DNA of 64,000 bases, from contig NZ_CP082286.1 of NCBI RefSeq assembly GCF_019880245.1, positions 1,692,521 through 1,756,520 of the forward strand. Reading direction: 5' to 3'. A model generated the notes under the pieces. The model made no database searches. It worked only from the letters and a program-made list of their open reading frames with translations, and was not told the origin of the DNA. This DNA comes from Halobaculum roseum (GTDB lineage Archaea; Halobacteriota; Halobacteria; Halobacteriales; Haloferacaceae). The stretch's first letter is position 1; each line of letters opens with the position of its first letter. A program made the translations under genes and the position numbers. Shown in pieces: positions 1 to 7,626 of the stretch.

Positions 1-2
1 TG

Positions 3-317
3 AGCGGCATCGCCCCCGTCGTGAAGTCCGAGTGGATCCACGGGGTCGCCCGCGTTCGCGTCCCGTATCTCGGATACGTCCGGCTCGTCTTCTCGGAAGC
101 GATACTCGTACAGTCGAACGGGCCGGGAGATGGCCTGGTGAGCGCCTCCGACTCCGGCGGCGAGGGTGTCGCCGCGGCCGAACCGCCGACGGTCGAGTCG
201 AACGCGACATCGACGGTCGGATCGAACACGGCGCCGACGGCCGGATCGAACGCGACCGTGCCGCCGACCCCGGTCGACGGGTCGACCGGCGGGACGCCGA
301 CCGCCACGACTGCGTAG
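3..317 (+). CDS. Probable S26-type signal peptidase (Sec11-like), C-terminal part
   Basis: Only the last 104 codons are inside the window; the TAG stop is at 315-317. The visible part starts with a compact stretch (SEWIHGVARVRVPYLGYVRL), which resembles the segment after the catalytic region of archaeal type I signal peptidases. A Ser/Thr/Asn-rich tail follows with repeated GSNA/SNAT units, so it carries several N-glycosylation sequons. Type I signal peptidases cut Sec signal peptides at the outer membrane face. A sec11-type gene convergent with orc1 is known at haloarchaeal main origins, and this supports the call. The reverse strand is also open here and could encode a different acidic protein, so the identification is moderate. 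Confidence 0.45.
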   Translation, partial: SGIAPVVKSEWIHGVARVRVPYLGYVRLVFSEAILVQSNGPGDGLVSASDSGGEGVAAAEPPTVESNATSTVGSNTAPTAGSNATVPPTPVDGSTGGTPTATTA

Positions 318-568
318 GGAACGGCACCAACGCTCGCCGGCGACCGCCAGTGGTTCGAAACGGGACCCTGACCGGGGGGCGACTCCGCAACCCGGGCGAT
401 GGGCGGTGTTTCGTGTGGAGTCGATACCGGACACGGAATGCCGTACTGCAGACAGGTATCGGAGTCGAAATGAAGGGGTGTCAACCGAGGGATCGATTCC
501 GGATCGGGTCGAGTTGGGTTGGGTTGGGTCAACCGGCGGGCGTGCGGGGGCGGTGAGCCGGGAACCGC

Positions 569-2509
569 TCAGTTATCGAATCGGGCCTGGACGAACGGCT
601 GGACGTCCTCGATGTCGCCGAGGCGGGAGTCCGACAGCAGGACCGCCTCGGTTTCGTCGATCGGGACCGACAGGGAGATCTCCTTCGTGCGGCCGTAGCG
701 TCCCTTCGAGACGACGACGGCGTTGACTATCCCCAGCATGTCGAGTTCGGAGATGAGGTCGGTGACGCGCCGTTGGGTGAGCACGTCGGCGTCGATCTCC
801 TCACAGAGGCGCTTGTAGATGTTGAACACCTCGCCGGTGTTGACGTTGTGGACGCCGTTCTGCTCCAGCAGGATGATCGAAAAGAGGACGATCTTGCTTT
901 GGGTCGGGAGCGTCCGAACGACCTCGACGACGCGGTCCAACTCGATCTTGTCCTGCGCCTGCCGGACGTGCGCCTCCTCGACGAGGTCCGCCTGCGAGCG
1001 TTCGGCGAGTTCGCCCGCGGTGCGCAGCAGATCGAGCGCCCGCCGCGCGTCGCCGTGTTCCTGCGCGGCGAAGGCGGCACACAGCGGGATCACGTCCTCG
1101 GTGAGCGCGTCGCCCTTGAACGCGATGTCGGAACGGTGCTGGAGGATGTCCCGCAGCTGGTTCGCGTCGTACGGCGGGAAGACGATCTCCTCCTCGCCGA
1201 GGCTCGACTTGACGCGGGGGTCGAGGAAGTCGGTGAACTTCAGGTCGTTGGAGATCCCCATGATGGAGATCCGGGAGTTCTCCAGTTCGGAGTTCATCCG
1301 AGAGAGGTTGTACAGCGTGTCGTCGCCGGACTTCTCGACGAGCTTGTCGATCTCGTCGAGCATGATGACGACGACGCGCTCGTGATAGTCGACGGCGTCG
1401 AAGAACGTCGAGTAGACGCGGTCGGTCGGCCATCCGGTCATCGGCACCTCCTCCATCTCCTCGCGGTCCGACTCGAGGTCGGCGATGCGGTCGTCGACAT
1501 CGGAGACCGAGGCGAACTCGGTCCCGCCGAGCGCGCCGTCGTCGTCGGCAGCCGCGGAGCGGAGGTCCCGCAGGTCGTCGAGACGGTCGCCGATGACCGC
1601 CTCGTTCTTCTCGATGAACTTGTTCGCGAGCTGCGCGAGCACACGGTACTGGGTGTCGGTCACCTCGCAGTTGATGTACTCGACCTCGCAGGGAACGTCG
1701 TACTTCTGACTCGTCGATTCGAGTTCCTGCGAGACGAACTTGGCCGAGGCCGTCTTTCCGGTTCCCGTCTTCCCGTAGATGAGGATGTTCGACGGCGTCT
1801 CCCCGCGTAGCGCGGACACGAGGATCGTCGCCATCTTGTTGATCTGGTCCTTCCGGTGGGGAAGTTCGTGGGGCGTGTACGAGGGTCGAAGCACCTCCTT
1901 GTTCTCGAAGATGGGCTCGCCCGAGAGGAGGTCGTCGAACAGTCCGGTGCTGGCTTCGTCGTCCTCGTCCGCCAGCACCTCGTCGACGTCGAGATCCACG
2001 TCCGTCCGCGACCGCGACCCGGACCCGAAATTGAACGACGTTCCGTCCGCGCCGACATCGGTGTCGCCGGCGGTGTCCCGGTCGGGGAGGTCAGCGTCGT
2101 CGTAGTCAACCGCGTCGCGGGCGTCGTCGTTACGATCGTTTTCGTCGTGGCCCGCGTCGTTGTGGTCGTCGTGGCCTCCCTTCGCTGTCTCGCCTTCGTC
2201 CGCGACGGACGTTCCGGTCGGCGTGGAATCCGGTTCCACCCCGGATCCTCGATCTGTCTCGGTTACAGATTCGGCTTCGGATTCGACTTCGGATTCGACT
2301 TCGGATTCCGCTCCGGGTTCGGTTCCTGATTCCGATTCGGTTTCGGAACGGGGCTCCGGATCGGAGCCGGCGCCACCGCTCTCCGTGTCGGACGGCCGCC
2401 CGTCGCTTCGGGTGGAGTCGTCGTTCTCGTCGGAGTGCGTCGTCGCATCCGACCGGTCGTCGGTTCCGTCGTCGTTCGGGTTGTGTTCCGGCTCTTCGTC
2501 CCGTGTCAT
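569..2509 (-). CDS. orc1: Orc1/Cdc6 replication initiator with long acidic N-terminal extension
   Basis: AAA+ origin-binding ATPase of 646 aa that recognises ORB elements and loads the MCM helicase. Walker A is GKTGTGKT near residue 250 and Walker B is VIMLDEIDK. The C-terminal third is a winged-helix DNA-binding region containing YKRLCEEIDADVLTQRRVTD. The first ~190 residues are a low-complexity Asp/Glu/Ser tail, including SEVESEVESEAES encoded by a 12-bp tandem repeat (about 2270-2320). This makes it much longer than the ~400 aa family norm. An acidic insert of about 60 residues also lies between Walker A and B. I chose the ATG at 2509 (MTRDEEP); in-frame Met codons at 2548 and 2635 would run translation through an ORB. 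The gene points away from the origin next to it. Confidence 0.93.
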   Translation of the reverse strand: MTRDEEPEHNPNDDGTDDRSDATTHSDENDDSTRSDGRPSDTESGGAGSDPEPRSETESESGTEPGAESEVESEVESEAESVTETDRGSGVEPDSTPTGTSVADEGETAKGGHDDHNDAGHDENDRNDDARDAVDYDDADLPDRDTAGDTDVGADGTSFNFGSGSRSRTDVDLDVDEVLADEDDEASTGLFDDLLSGEPIFENKEVLRPSYTPHELPHRKDQINKMATILVSALRGETPSNILIYGKTGTGKTASAKFVSQELESTSQKYDVPCEVEYINCEVTDTQYRVLAQLANKFIEKNEAVIGDRLDDLRDLRSAAADDDGALGGTEFASVSDVDDRIADLESDREEMEEVPMTGWPTDRVYSTFFDAVDYHERVVVIMLDEIDKLVEKSGDDTLYNLSRMNSELENSRISIMGISNDLKFTDFLDPRVKSSLGEEEIVFPPYDANQLRDILQHRSDIAFKGDALTEDVIPLCAAFAAQEHGDARRALDLLRTAGELAERSQADLVEEAHVRQAQDKIELDRVVEVVRTLPTQSKIVLFSIILLEQNGVHNVNTGEVFNIYKRLCEEIDADVLTQRRVTDLISELDMLGIVNAVVVSKGRYGRTKEISLSVPIDETEAVLLSDSRLGDIEDVQPFVQARFDN

Positions 2510-2520
2510 CCGTTCGTTGT

Positions 2521-2542
2521 ACCCCTTTGTTTCGACTGGAAC
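2521..2542 (-). repeat. ORB in the orc1 leader
   Basis: Reading on the minus strand, GTTCCAGTCGAAACAAAGGG followed by GT matches the haloarchaeal ORB core (GTTCCA..CGAAAC.AAGGGG). It lies 12 nt upstream of the orc1 ATG at 2509, so Orc1 bound here could repress its own synthesis. Confidence 0.75.
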
Positions 2543-2714
2543 ATTCATCGGGCACCTGCCGGATAGGGGGGTCTCACCCGGTATTTCGGGAATATTGAGC
2601 CCGGACAGGTGACCGACCGCGTCCAGATGATGCAACCGAAGAGGATGGACAGCCTGTTAAAAAACGTTACTGTTTGGTCGAGGCTCCGTCGAACGTGCGA
2701 GTTGGGGACTCGTC

Positions 2715-2736
2715 GTTCGACGGGAAAGGGAGGGGT
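2715..2736 (+). repeat. Degenerate ORB-like element
   Basis: GTTCGACGGGAAAGGGAGGG plus GT keeps the overall ORB shape, with GTTC, GAAA and a GGAGGGGT tract. It deviates in the core, so it is probably a weak or decayed site. Confidence 0.45.
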
Positions 2737-3094
2737 CTCACGGAGGAGGAGACAGTACGGGCGAGATTCCGAATTCCTGAACGGATTCGACCTCGGTCGA
2801 GCGGCGATCGGAACGGGTATCGGTTGCTGAGTGACGGTCGGTTAGGTAAATCGGGTTTGTAGCATCGAAGCCATCGTCGGATTCAAGCCCGACCGGACGA
2901 CCGACACGGGCTCGGGCGGCGATGTGCTCCGGTGACTCCCCACGATGAGTCACTCGTGTCGTGGCCGATGTCACCGAGAACCGCGGTCCACATCGAGAGG
3001 TGACCGGATCCGTAACCGGATTCGACTAGAAATTCTCCCGGCGGGGTAGAGCGGGAAGTGGTTCCAGGACCCGAAGCCGGTCCCCGTTCGACGG

Positions 3095-3122
3095 CCCCCC
3101 ACCCCTTCGTTTCCGGTGGAAC
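3095..3122 (-). repeat. Origin recognition box, left arm
   Basis: On the minus strand the site begins GTTCCACCGGAAACGAAGGG and continues into GTGGGGGG, the complete ORB with its G-tract. The G-tract faces orc1. It is the mirror partner of the box at 3281-3310. Confidence 0.88.
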
Positions 3123-3163
3123 GGCTCACGAGAGGGGTGGGGGAGGGTGCTGCTAGATCCCGG

Positions 3164-3232
3164 TATGTTTATTGCAAACCCCATCAAACAATATCCGAAC
3201 GACTAGCAATTATATTTTGTTTGGATGGGTGT
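3164..3232. other. AT-rich segment, likely duplex unwinding element
   Basis: This ~70 bp stretch contains TGTTTATTGCAAA, CAAACAATAT and GCAATTATATTTTG, far below the GC content of everything around it. It lies centrally between the two inverted ORBs, as expected for the melting region of the origin. Confidence 0.75.
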
Positions 3233-3280
3233 GTGTTCTAGAAACCCTTCGTGGGCATCCCCTCCCGTCCTGTTCGACGG

Positions 3281-3310
3281 GTTCCACACGAAACGGAGGG
3301 GTGGGGGTGG
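3281..3310 (+). repeat. Origin recognition box, right arm
   Basis: GTTCCACACGAAACGGAGGG followed by GTGGGGGTGG is a full ORB with G-tract pointing towards the oap operon. It is inverted relative to the box at 3095-3122. Confidence 0.88.
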
Positions 3311-3850
3311 TCGAATCCCGCCTTCACCACCCACGACCCGTCACCCCAGAGGTGACACCCGACCCCGAATCATGTCGTTCGAACGGCTCGTCAATGATCA
3401 CCGTGACAGTGGACCGACTCGATCGCATGCCGGACCCGTTCTGTAGGCGCTAGCGGTTCCTCCTAGCATCCGTTTCGAATGGGATCCTCCCGTGTCGTCC
3501 CTTCCCCTCCACCGCGTCGATCTCCCACCGCGTCGATCTCGCTCCCGGTCCTGCCAACTTCCGATCGAACTCCTGTACCTCCAACGGTATTCTTGCCCTA
3601 CTCTACTGTGGACGCGACGATGATCCCGACCCAACAGTGGGTGTCGTCTTCTGCAGCCTCGCGTTACCACTCGCGGATATCTCTTCCGAGTGCTTCCACT
3701 CGCAGCCAGTTGCATACCGGTTGGTTGTTCGTACTACCCGTTCGTCGGCGGGAAACCTTGGCGTAACCCGTCTGACGTAGTGCTTAAGTGGCGCGGATGG
3801 TTTGGGGCGATAACGCCCTCCACGCGGGACGGAGGGAAACGGAGGCCAGG
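3311..3850. promoter_or_regulatory. Leader and promoter region of the oap operon
   Basis: About 540 bp without a credible gene. A TATA-like TTAAGT at 3784-3789 would start transcription near 3812. The purine-rich leader carries GGAGG at 3841-3845, 5 nt before the oapA ATG, a real Shine-Dalgarno sequence in a genome where many genes look leaderless. Nothing else recognisable was found upstream of the TATA box. Confidence 0.5.
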
Positions 3851-4492
3851 ATGGGTCTGCTCACCAATCTCAGGGACAGTATTACACGGGTCACCGATCG
3901 GCTCTTCGCCGACGACGAGCCCAAACGGATCGGGATATACGGCCCGCCGAACGCGGGCAAGACGACGCTGGCGAACCGTATCGCCCGCGACTGGACCGGC
4001 GACGCCGTCGGTCCCGAGAGTCACATCCCACACGAGACGCGTCGCGCGCGAAGGAAGGAGAACGTCGAGATCGAACGGAACGGCAAGACGGTCACCATCG
4101 ACATCGTGGACACGCCCGGCGTGACGACGAAGGTCGACTACAAGGAGTTCCTCGACCACGACATGGAGAAGGAGGACGCCGTCAAGCGGTCGCGGGAGGC
4201 GACAGAGGGCGTCGCGGAGGCGATGCACTGGCTCCGCGAGGACGTCGACGGCGTCATCTACGTGCTCGACTCCACGACCGACCCGTTCACGCAGGTCAAC
4301 ACGATGCTCATCGGGATCATCGAGAGCCAGGACCTCCCGGTGCTCATCTTCGCGAACAAGGTGGACCTCGACGAGGCGGACGTGAAGCGCATCGCCGACG
4401 CGTTCCCGCAACACGAGACGGTGCCGCTGTCGGCGCTGGAGGGGGACAACATGGACGAAGTGTACGAGAAGATCGCGGAGTACTTCGGATAA
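3851..4492 (+). CDS. oapA: Era-like GTP-binding protein OapA (origin-associated)
   Basis: A 213-aa GTPase. G1 is GPPNAGKTT (about residues 30-38), G3 is DTPG, G4 is NKVD and the G5 region is SALEG, so all nucleotide-binding motifs are present. The start MGLLTNLRD is preferred over an upstream in-frame ATG (3788) because GGAGG precedes it and the family begins here. It is the first gene of a tight three-gene operon that neighbours the main origin in many haloarchaea, hence the name; its role in replication is not proven. The stop overlaps the next start (TAATG). Confidence 0.88.
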   Translation: MGLLTNLRDSITRVTDRLFADDEPKRIGIYGPPNAGKTTLANRIARDWTGDAVGPESHIPHETRRARRKENVEIERNGKTVTIDIVDTPGVTTKVDYKEFLDHDMEKEDAVKRSREATEGVAEAMHWLREDVDGVIYVLDSTTDPFTQVNTMLIGIIESQDLPVLIFANKVDLDEADVKRIADAFPQHETVPLSALEGDNMDEVYEKIAEYFG

Positions 4493-4887
4493 TGCCCGAA
4501 GCCACCACACCGGAAGACGGGGAGGACGGCGTCCGCATCGACCTGATCAGCGGCGCCCGGATGGAGGGGCTCACCTCGATGGAGAAGATCCGGCTCATCC
4601 TCGACTCCGTCCGCGACGGCGACATCGTCGTCCTGGAGGCCGGGCTCTCCCCCGAGGAGGAGTCGAAGCTCATCGAGGTCACGATGACCGAGATCAGCCC
4701 CGACGACTTCTCGGGCATCGAGATCGAGACGTACCCGACGAGCGGGCAGCCGAACCAGGGGCTCGTCGGTCGCCTCCTCGGCAAGGAGGAGACCGCCAAC
4801 AAGCTGACCGTGATCGGGCCGGCGAACCAGATCGAGACGCTGCACAAGGACGAGGACCTCATCAGCGCGCTCGTCTCCCGGAAGTAA
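4492..4887 (+). CDS. oapB: OapB family protein (DUF2073)
   Basis: 131 aa, soluble, with no membrane segment. After a short variable N-terminus the sequence IDLISGARMEGLTSMEKIR and the later GQPNQGLVGRLLGKEE are typical of the archaeal DUF2073/OapB family. Its ATG overlaps the oapA stop codon, so the two are translationally coupled. Family members have been linked to RNA binding in archaea. The conserved location beside oriC suggests a link to replication or growth control, but the sequence itself shows no catalytic motif. Confidence 0.85.
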   Translation: MPEATTPEDGEDGVRIDLISGARMEGLTSMEKIRLILDSVRDGDIVVLEAGLSPEEESKLIEVTMTEISPDDFSGIEIETYPTSGQPNQGLVGRLLGKEETANKLTVIGPANQIETLHKDEDLISALVSRK

Positions 4888-4890
4888 CCG

Positions 4891-5526
4891 ATGCCCCACC
4901 AGTGTACCAACTGCGGCCGCACGTTCGCCGACGGCTCCAAGGAGATGCTCTCCGGGTGTCCCGACTGCGGCGGCAACAAGTTCCAGTTCCGCCCCGCGGG
5001 AGCGACCGACTCGGCTCCACCCGAAACGGCGGAGTCCGGGGATCGCGGCGCTTCGGCGCCCTCGCGTGACGACGCGGACCGCGACCCCTCCGCGGGCTCC
5101 GATCCGTCCACGGCCGATCCCTCGGCGAGCGCGGTCGACGCCGGTTCGGCGTCGCCGTCGACGGAAGCGGACGACTCCTCCCGAACGGCGCCCGACACCG
5201 AGGACGGCGCCCAGGCGAGCGCGCGGTCGGACGTGGTCTCGCCGGACGAACTCGCGGCGGCGGCCGAACCGACCGAGTCCACGTCGGAGCCCCCCGAGTC
5301 TCGGCAGACCGACGACGAGCCCGCTCAGGGGGAGGAACCGGCGGACCCGAACCTCGACGCGCTCCGCCAGAAGCTCAACGACCAGTTCGAGTCCATCCGG
5401 ATCGTCAGCCCGGGGCAGTACGAACTGAACCTCATGGAGCTGTACGACCGCGAGGAGTACATTATCTCGCTGCGCGAGGACGGGCGGTACGTCATCGAGA
5501 TGCCCGAGGGTTGGGACGACCGCTGA
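4891..5526 (+). CDS. oapC: OapC family zinc-ribbon protein
   Basis: 211 aa in three parts. An N-terminal zinc ribbon (C5-x2-C8 and C24-x2-C27, in QCTNCGR and GCPDCGG) is followed by a ~120-residue acidic Ser/Pro/Glu linker. A conserved C-terminal domain of about 60 residues then contains SPGQYELNLMEL and ends in PEGWDDR. It starts 3 nt after oapB and closes the operon. The architecture suggests a zinc finger that tethers the C-terminal domain to a nucleic acid or protein partner. Function is unknown. The 19-bp repeat array begins about 105 nt after its stop. Confidence 0.85.
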   Translation: MPHQCTNCGRTFADGSKEMLSGCPDCGGNKFQFRPAGATDSAPPETAESGDRGASAPSRDDADRDPSAGSDPSTADPSASAVDAGSASPSTEADDSSRTAPDTEDGAQASARSDVVSPDELAAAAEPTESTSEPPESRQTDDEPAQGEEPADPNLDALRQKLNDQFESIRIVSPGQYELNLMELYDREEYIISLREDGRYVIEMPEGWDDR

Positions 5527-5545
5527 ACGAGGAGTCCGACACCCC

Positions 5546-5561
5546 GTTCCACTCGAAACGA
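5546..5561 (+). repeat. ORB-core-like site after oapC
   Basis: GTTCCACTCGAAACGA matches the first half of the ORBs of this window but lacks the G-tract. It stands about 85 bp before the 19-bp array, whose units share the CCACTCGAA core. Confidence 0.4.
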
Positions 5562-5631
5562 CTCCCTTTTCGGAACCGGTTGTCGCGGTCGAATCCCCCG
5601 AATTACGTCGCTTCATCCGGAGGCTCACGTT

Positions 5632-5829
5632 CCACTCGAAGTTTTACTCTCCACTCGAAGTACATCCCCGTTCCCGAACCTTACCCCTTCACTCGAACTG
5701 AACCTCCTTAGTCGAACTTCGCCTCCCCACTCGAACCTAACCCTCCCTCCCGAATCCCTCCTCCCCATTCGAACCGCACCGCTTCACCTCGCCATCCGAA
5801 CTACACCGCTCCACCCGAACCGCACGGGT
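5632..5829 (+). repeat. Array of ten 19-bp iteron-like repeats
   Basis: CGAA recurs at 5637, 5656, 5675, 5694, 5713, 5732, 5751 and 5770, exactly 19 bp apart, then at 5797 and 5816 after one 27-bp step. Units are imperfect; the consensus is CCACTCGAACCTNACCCCT. Units 2, 4, 6, 8 and 10 are the best matches. The phase extends weakly upstream (CGAA at 5599, CGGA at 5618). The array fills most of the space between oapC and the MATE gene (5527-5891), which contains no gene. The core resembles the ORB core CCACxCGAA but is followed by a C-rich rather than a G-rich flank. It lacks the long spacers of a CRISPR. Confidence 0.85.
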
Positions 5830-5891
5830 CCGCCGGAGCCGACTTCTGATTCCGATAGTGCCTTGCCACCGGCACCACCGATCGAACACGG

Positions 5892-7403
5892 ATGCTCTCC
5901 GCGCTTCGCGAGCGCCTCCGTTCGGCGCTGTTCGCCTTCCCCTCGCTGTTGGCTACGCTCGGGCTGGTCGACCGGCGGAAGGGGGAGGAGGCGTTCGACC
6001 TCGCGGTTCCGGTGATGGTGACCGGCGGCCTGCGGACGCTCCTCCGGGTCGCGGACTTCCTGATGGTCGGGGTGTACGCCGGGGGCGCGGCGATCGCGGC
6101 GCTGGAGTTCGGGTTTCAGTACTACTTCATCCCGTTCGGGCTGGCGCTGGCACTCACGTCCGGGACGATCAGCGTCGTCTCCCGGTTTCAGGGCGGCGAC
6201 GAGCCCGCTGAGGCGAACTTCGCGATCAAGCAGTCGCTGTGGCTCGCGCTCCTCCTCGCGGTTCCGATCACCGTCTTCACGCACTTCTTCGCCGAGGAGC
6301 TGATCGGCGTCCTCACCAACGACCCGCGGACGATCGCCCTCGGCGGCGACTACCTCCGGGTGGTGATGTACTCCGTCGGCTTCCGCTTCTGGTCGATGAT
6401 CGCCGCCCGCGCGCTCGCGGGGTCTGGCGACACACGCACCCCGATGTACGTCCGGCTGCTCACCCTCCCGACGAACGTCGGCCTCAACGCCGCGCTCATC
6501 TTCGGGCTCGGACCGTTCCCGGAACTGGGCGTCGTCGGCGCCGCGTGGGGCACCGTCGCCGCGACGACGCTGGCGGGGGTCGTGTTCGGGTGGGCGCTGC
6601 TGTCGGGGCGGTACACGGTCCGACTCCCGGTCGGCGGCAAGCAGTGGGACACCGAGGTCGCGCGCGAACTCGTCCGCGTGAGCCTCCCGCTGGCCGGCAC
6701 CCGGCTCTCGCGGACGTTCGGTCGGTTCCCGTTCCTGTTCCTGCTGGGCGTCCTCGGAACCGAGGTCGTCGCCGCGTACGCCATCGGCCGGCGTGTGATG
6801 CTCCTCGCGTTGATGCCCGCGTGGGGCTACTCCACGGCCGCCTCGACGCTCGTCGGCCAGGCGATCGGCGCCGGCGACGACGAGGAGGCCGACGAGTACG
6901 GCTGGCAGACCCTCCGGCTCGCGCTCGTTACGCAACTGCTCATCGGCGCGCTCATCGCGCTGGCCGCCCGGCCGATCGCCGCCGCGTTCGGCTCGGAGAA
7001 CCTCGAACTCACCGTCACCTTCGTCCGGGTGTTCGGGCTCGGCGTCGCCGGCTTCGCCGTCTCGCGGACGATGCGGGGCGGCCTCCGCGGCGCCGGCGAC
7101 ACGCGCTGGCCCTTCTACGGCGGGATCATCAGCACCTACCTCGTCCGGCTGCCGATCGCGGCGCTCGCGCTCCCGGCCGGATACGCGGCGACGCTGTTCA
7201 CCGGCCCGCTCGCGGCGACCGTCGGACTCGCCCCCCTGGTCGTCCCGCTCCCGGGGATGGGACTCGGGCTCCTGGCCGTGTTCGCGGCCATCCTCGGCGA
7301 CATGTACGCCCGCGCGGCCGTCAACCTCGTTCGCTACCACAGCGACGCGTGGAAGGCCGTCGCCCGCGAGTCCGGCGTCGGCGCGTCGGCGGACGCGGAT
7401 TGA
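5892..7403 (+). CDS. MATE family efflux transporter
   Basis: 503-aa membrane protein with about twelve hydrophobic segments in two similar halves. The first half contains FDLAVPVMVTGGLRTLLRVAD and the second begins near SLPLAGTRLSRTFGRF. MATE proteins expel organic cations or drugs in exchange for Na+ or H+; this one resembles the NorM/DinF-type archaeal group, though the substrate cannot be read. The start follows the repeat array by 63 nt. If the array regulates anything besides replication, this gene is the obvious target. Confidence 0.85.
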   Translation: MLSALRERLRSALFAFPSLLATLGLVDRRKGEEAFDLAVPVMVTGGLRTLLRVADFLMVGVYAGGAAIAALEFGFQYYFIPFGLALALTSGTISVVSRFQGGDEPAEANFAIKQSLWLALLLAVPITVFTHFFAEELIGVLTNDPRTIALGGDYLRVVMYSVGFRFWSMIAARALAGSGDTRTPMYVRLLTLPTNVGLNAALIFGLGPFPELGVVGAAWGTVAATTLAGVVFGWALLSGRYTVRLPVGGKQWDTEVARELVRVSLPLAGTRLSRTFGRFPFLFLLGVLGTEVVAAYAIGRRVMLLALMPAWGYSTAASTLVGQAIGAGDDEEADEYGWQTLRLALVTQLLIGALIALAARPIAAAFGSENLELTVTFVRVFGLGVAGFAVSRTMRGGLRGAGDTRWPFYGGIISTYLVRLPIAALALPAGYAATLFTGPLAATVGLAPLVVPLPGMGLGLLAVFAAILGDMYARAAVNLVRYHSDAWKAVARESGVGASADAD

Positions 7404-7501
7404 CGACTCGCTGGCGGACACGAACTGATCGACCGGCCCGGCGGGACCGTCGCTTCGGGGCCGTCCGCGTGGCCCGCCGTCGGCCGACGACGACGGAATG
7501 A

Positions 7502-7512
7502 AGCCTTTATGC
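7502..7512 (+). promoter_or_regulatory. TATA box for the 7536 gene pair
   Basis: CTTTATGC lies 24-31 nt before the ATG at 7536, the spacing expected for a leaderless haloarchaeal transcript. Confidence 0.5.
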
Positions 7513-7535
7513 ACCACGCCGAGCCACGTCGAGAC

Positions 7536-7625
7536 ATGAGCAAGGCGACGAAGATCGTGCTCGGTACCGTCGGCGTGTCGGCCGTCCTCGCGGTCGGCAT
7601 CATCCTCGTTCTCGCGTTCGGGTAA
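7536..7625 (+). CDS. Single-pass membrane miniprotein (29 aa)
   Basis: MSKATKIVLGTVGVSAVLAV continues into a hydrophobic IILVLAFG tail, so the whole protein is a short basic head plus one membrane helix. A TATA box sits at leaderless distance, and the stop is 1 nt before the ATG of the next gene, so both are likely cotranscribed and coupled. No family recognised. Confidence rests on the promoter, the coupling and the clear transmembrane pattern. Confidence 0.6.
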   Translation: MSKATKIVLGTVGVSAVLAVGIILVLAFG

Positions 7626-7626
7626 G

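Larger units (their letters stand above)
2521..3310. other. Replication origin (oriC1-type)
   Basis: Non-coding interval between orc1 and the oap operon. It carries a strong ORB pair in inverted orientation (3095-3122 and 3281-3310) around an AT-rich segment, another ORB in the orc1 leader (2521-2542) and a degenerate copy (2715-2736). ORB plus AT-rich unwinding region plus adjacent orc1 is the standard layout of a haloarchaeal origin. The remaining sequence up to 3780 shows no gene; short open frames there lack codon bias. Confidence 0.85.

Noticed and set aside
1..180. Minus-strand frame reading PVRLYEYRFREDEPDVSEIR
   Set aside because: It looks acidic enough to be haloarchaeal, but no start was found and the plus-strand frame fits a known neighbour of orc1 better. 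The choice is not certain.
2270..2330. 12-bp tandem repeat as a regulatory iteron
   Set aside because: It lies in frame within the acidic Glu/Ser tail of Orc1 and is explained by coding slippage.
3172..3766. Small open frames within the origin region
   Set aside because: They cover ORB and AT-rich elements, have no promoter or coding bias and match nothing recognisable.
5632..5829. CRISPR array
   Set aside because: Units are contiguous 19-bp imperfect repeats without unique spacers and no cas genes are present.
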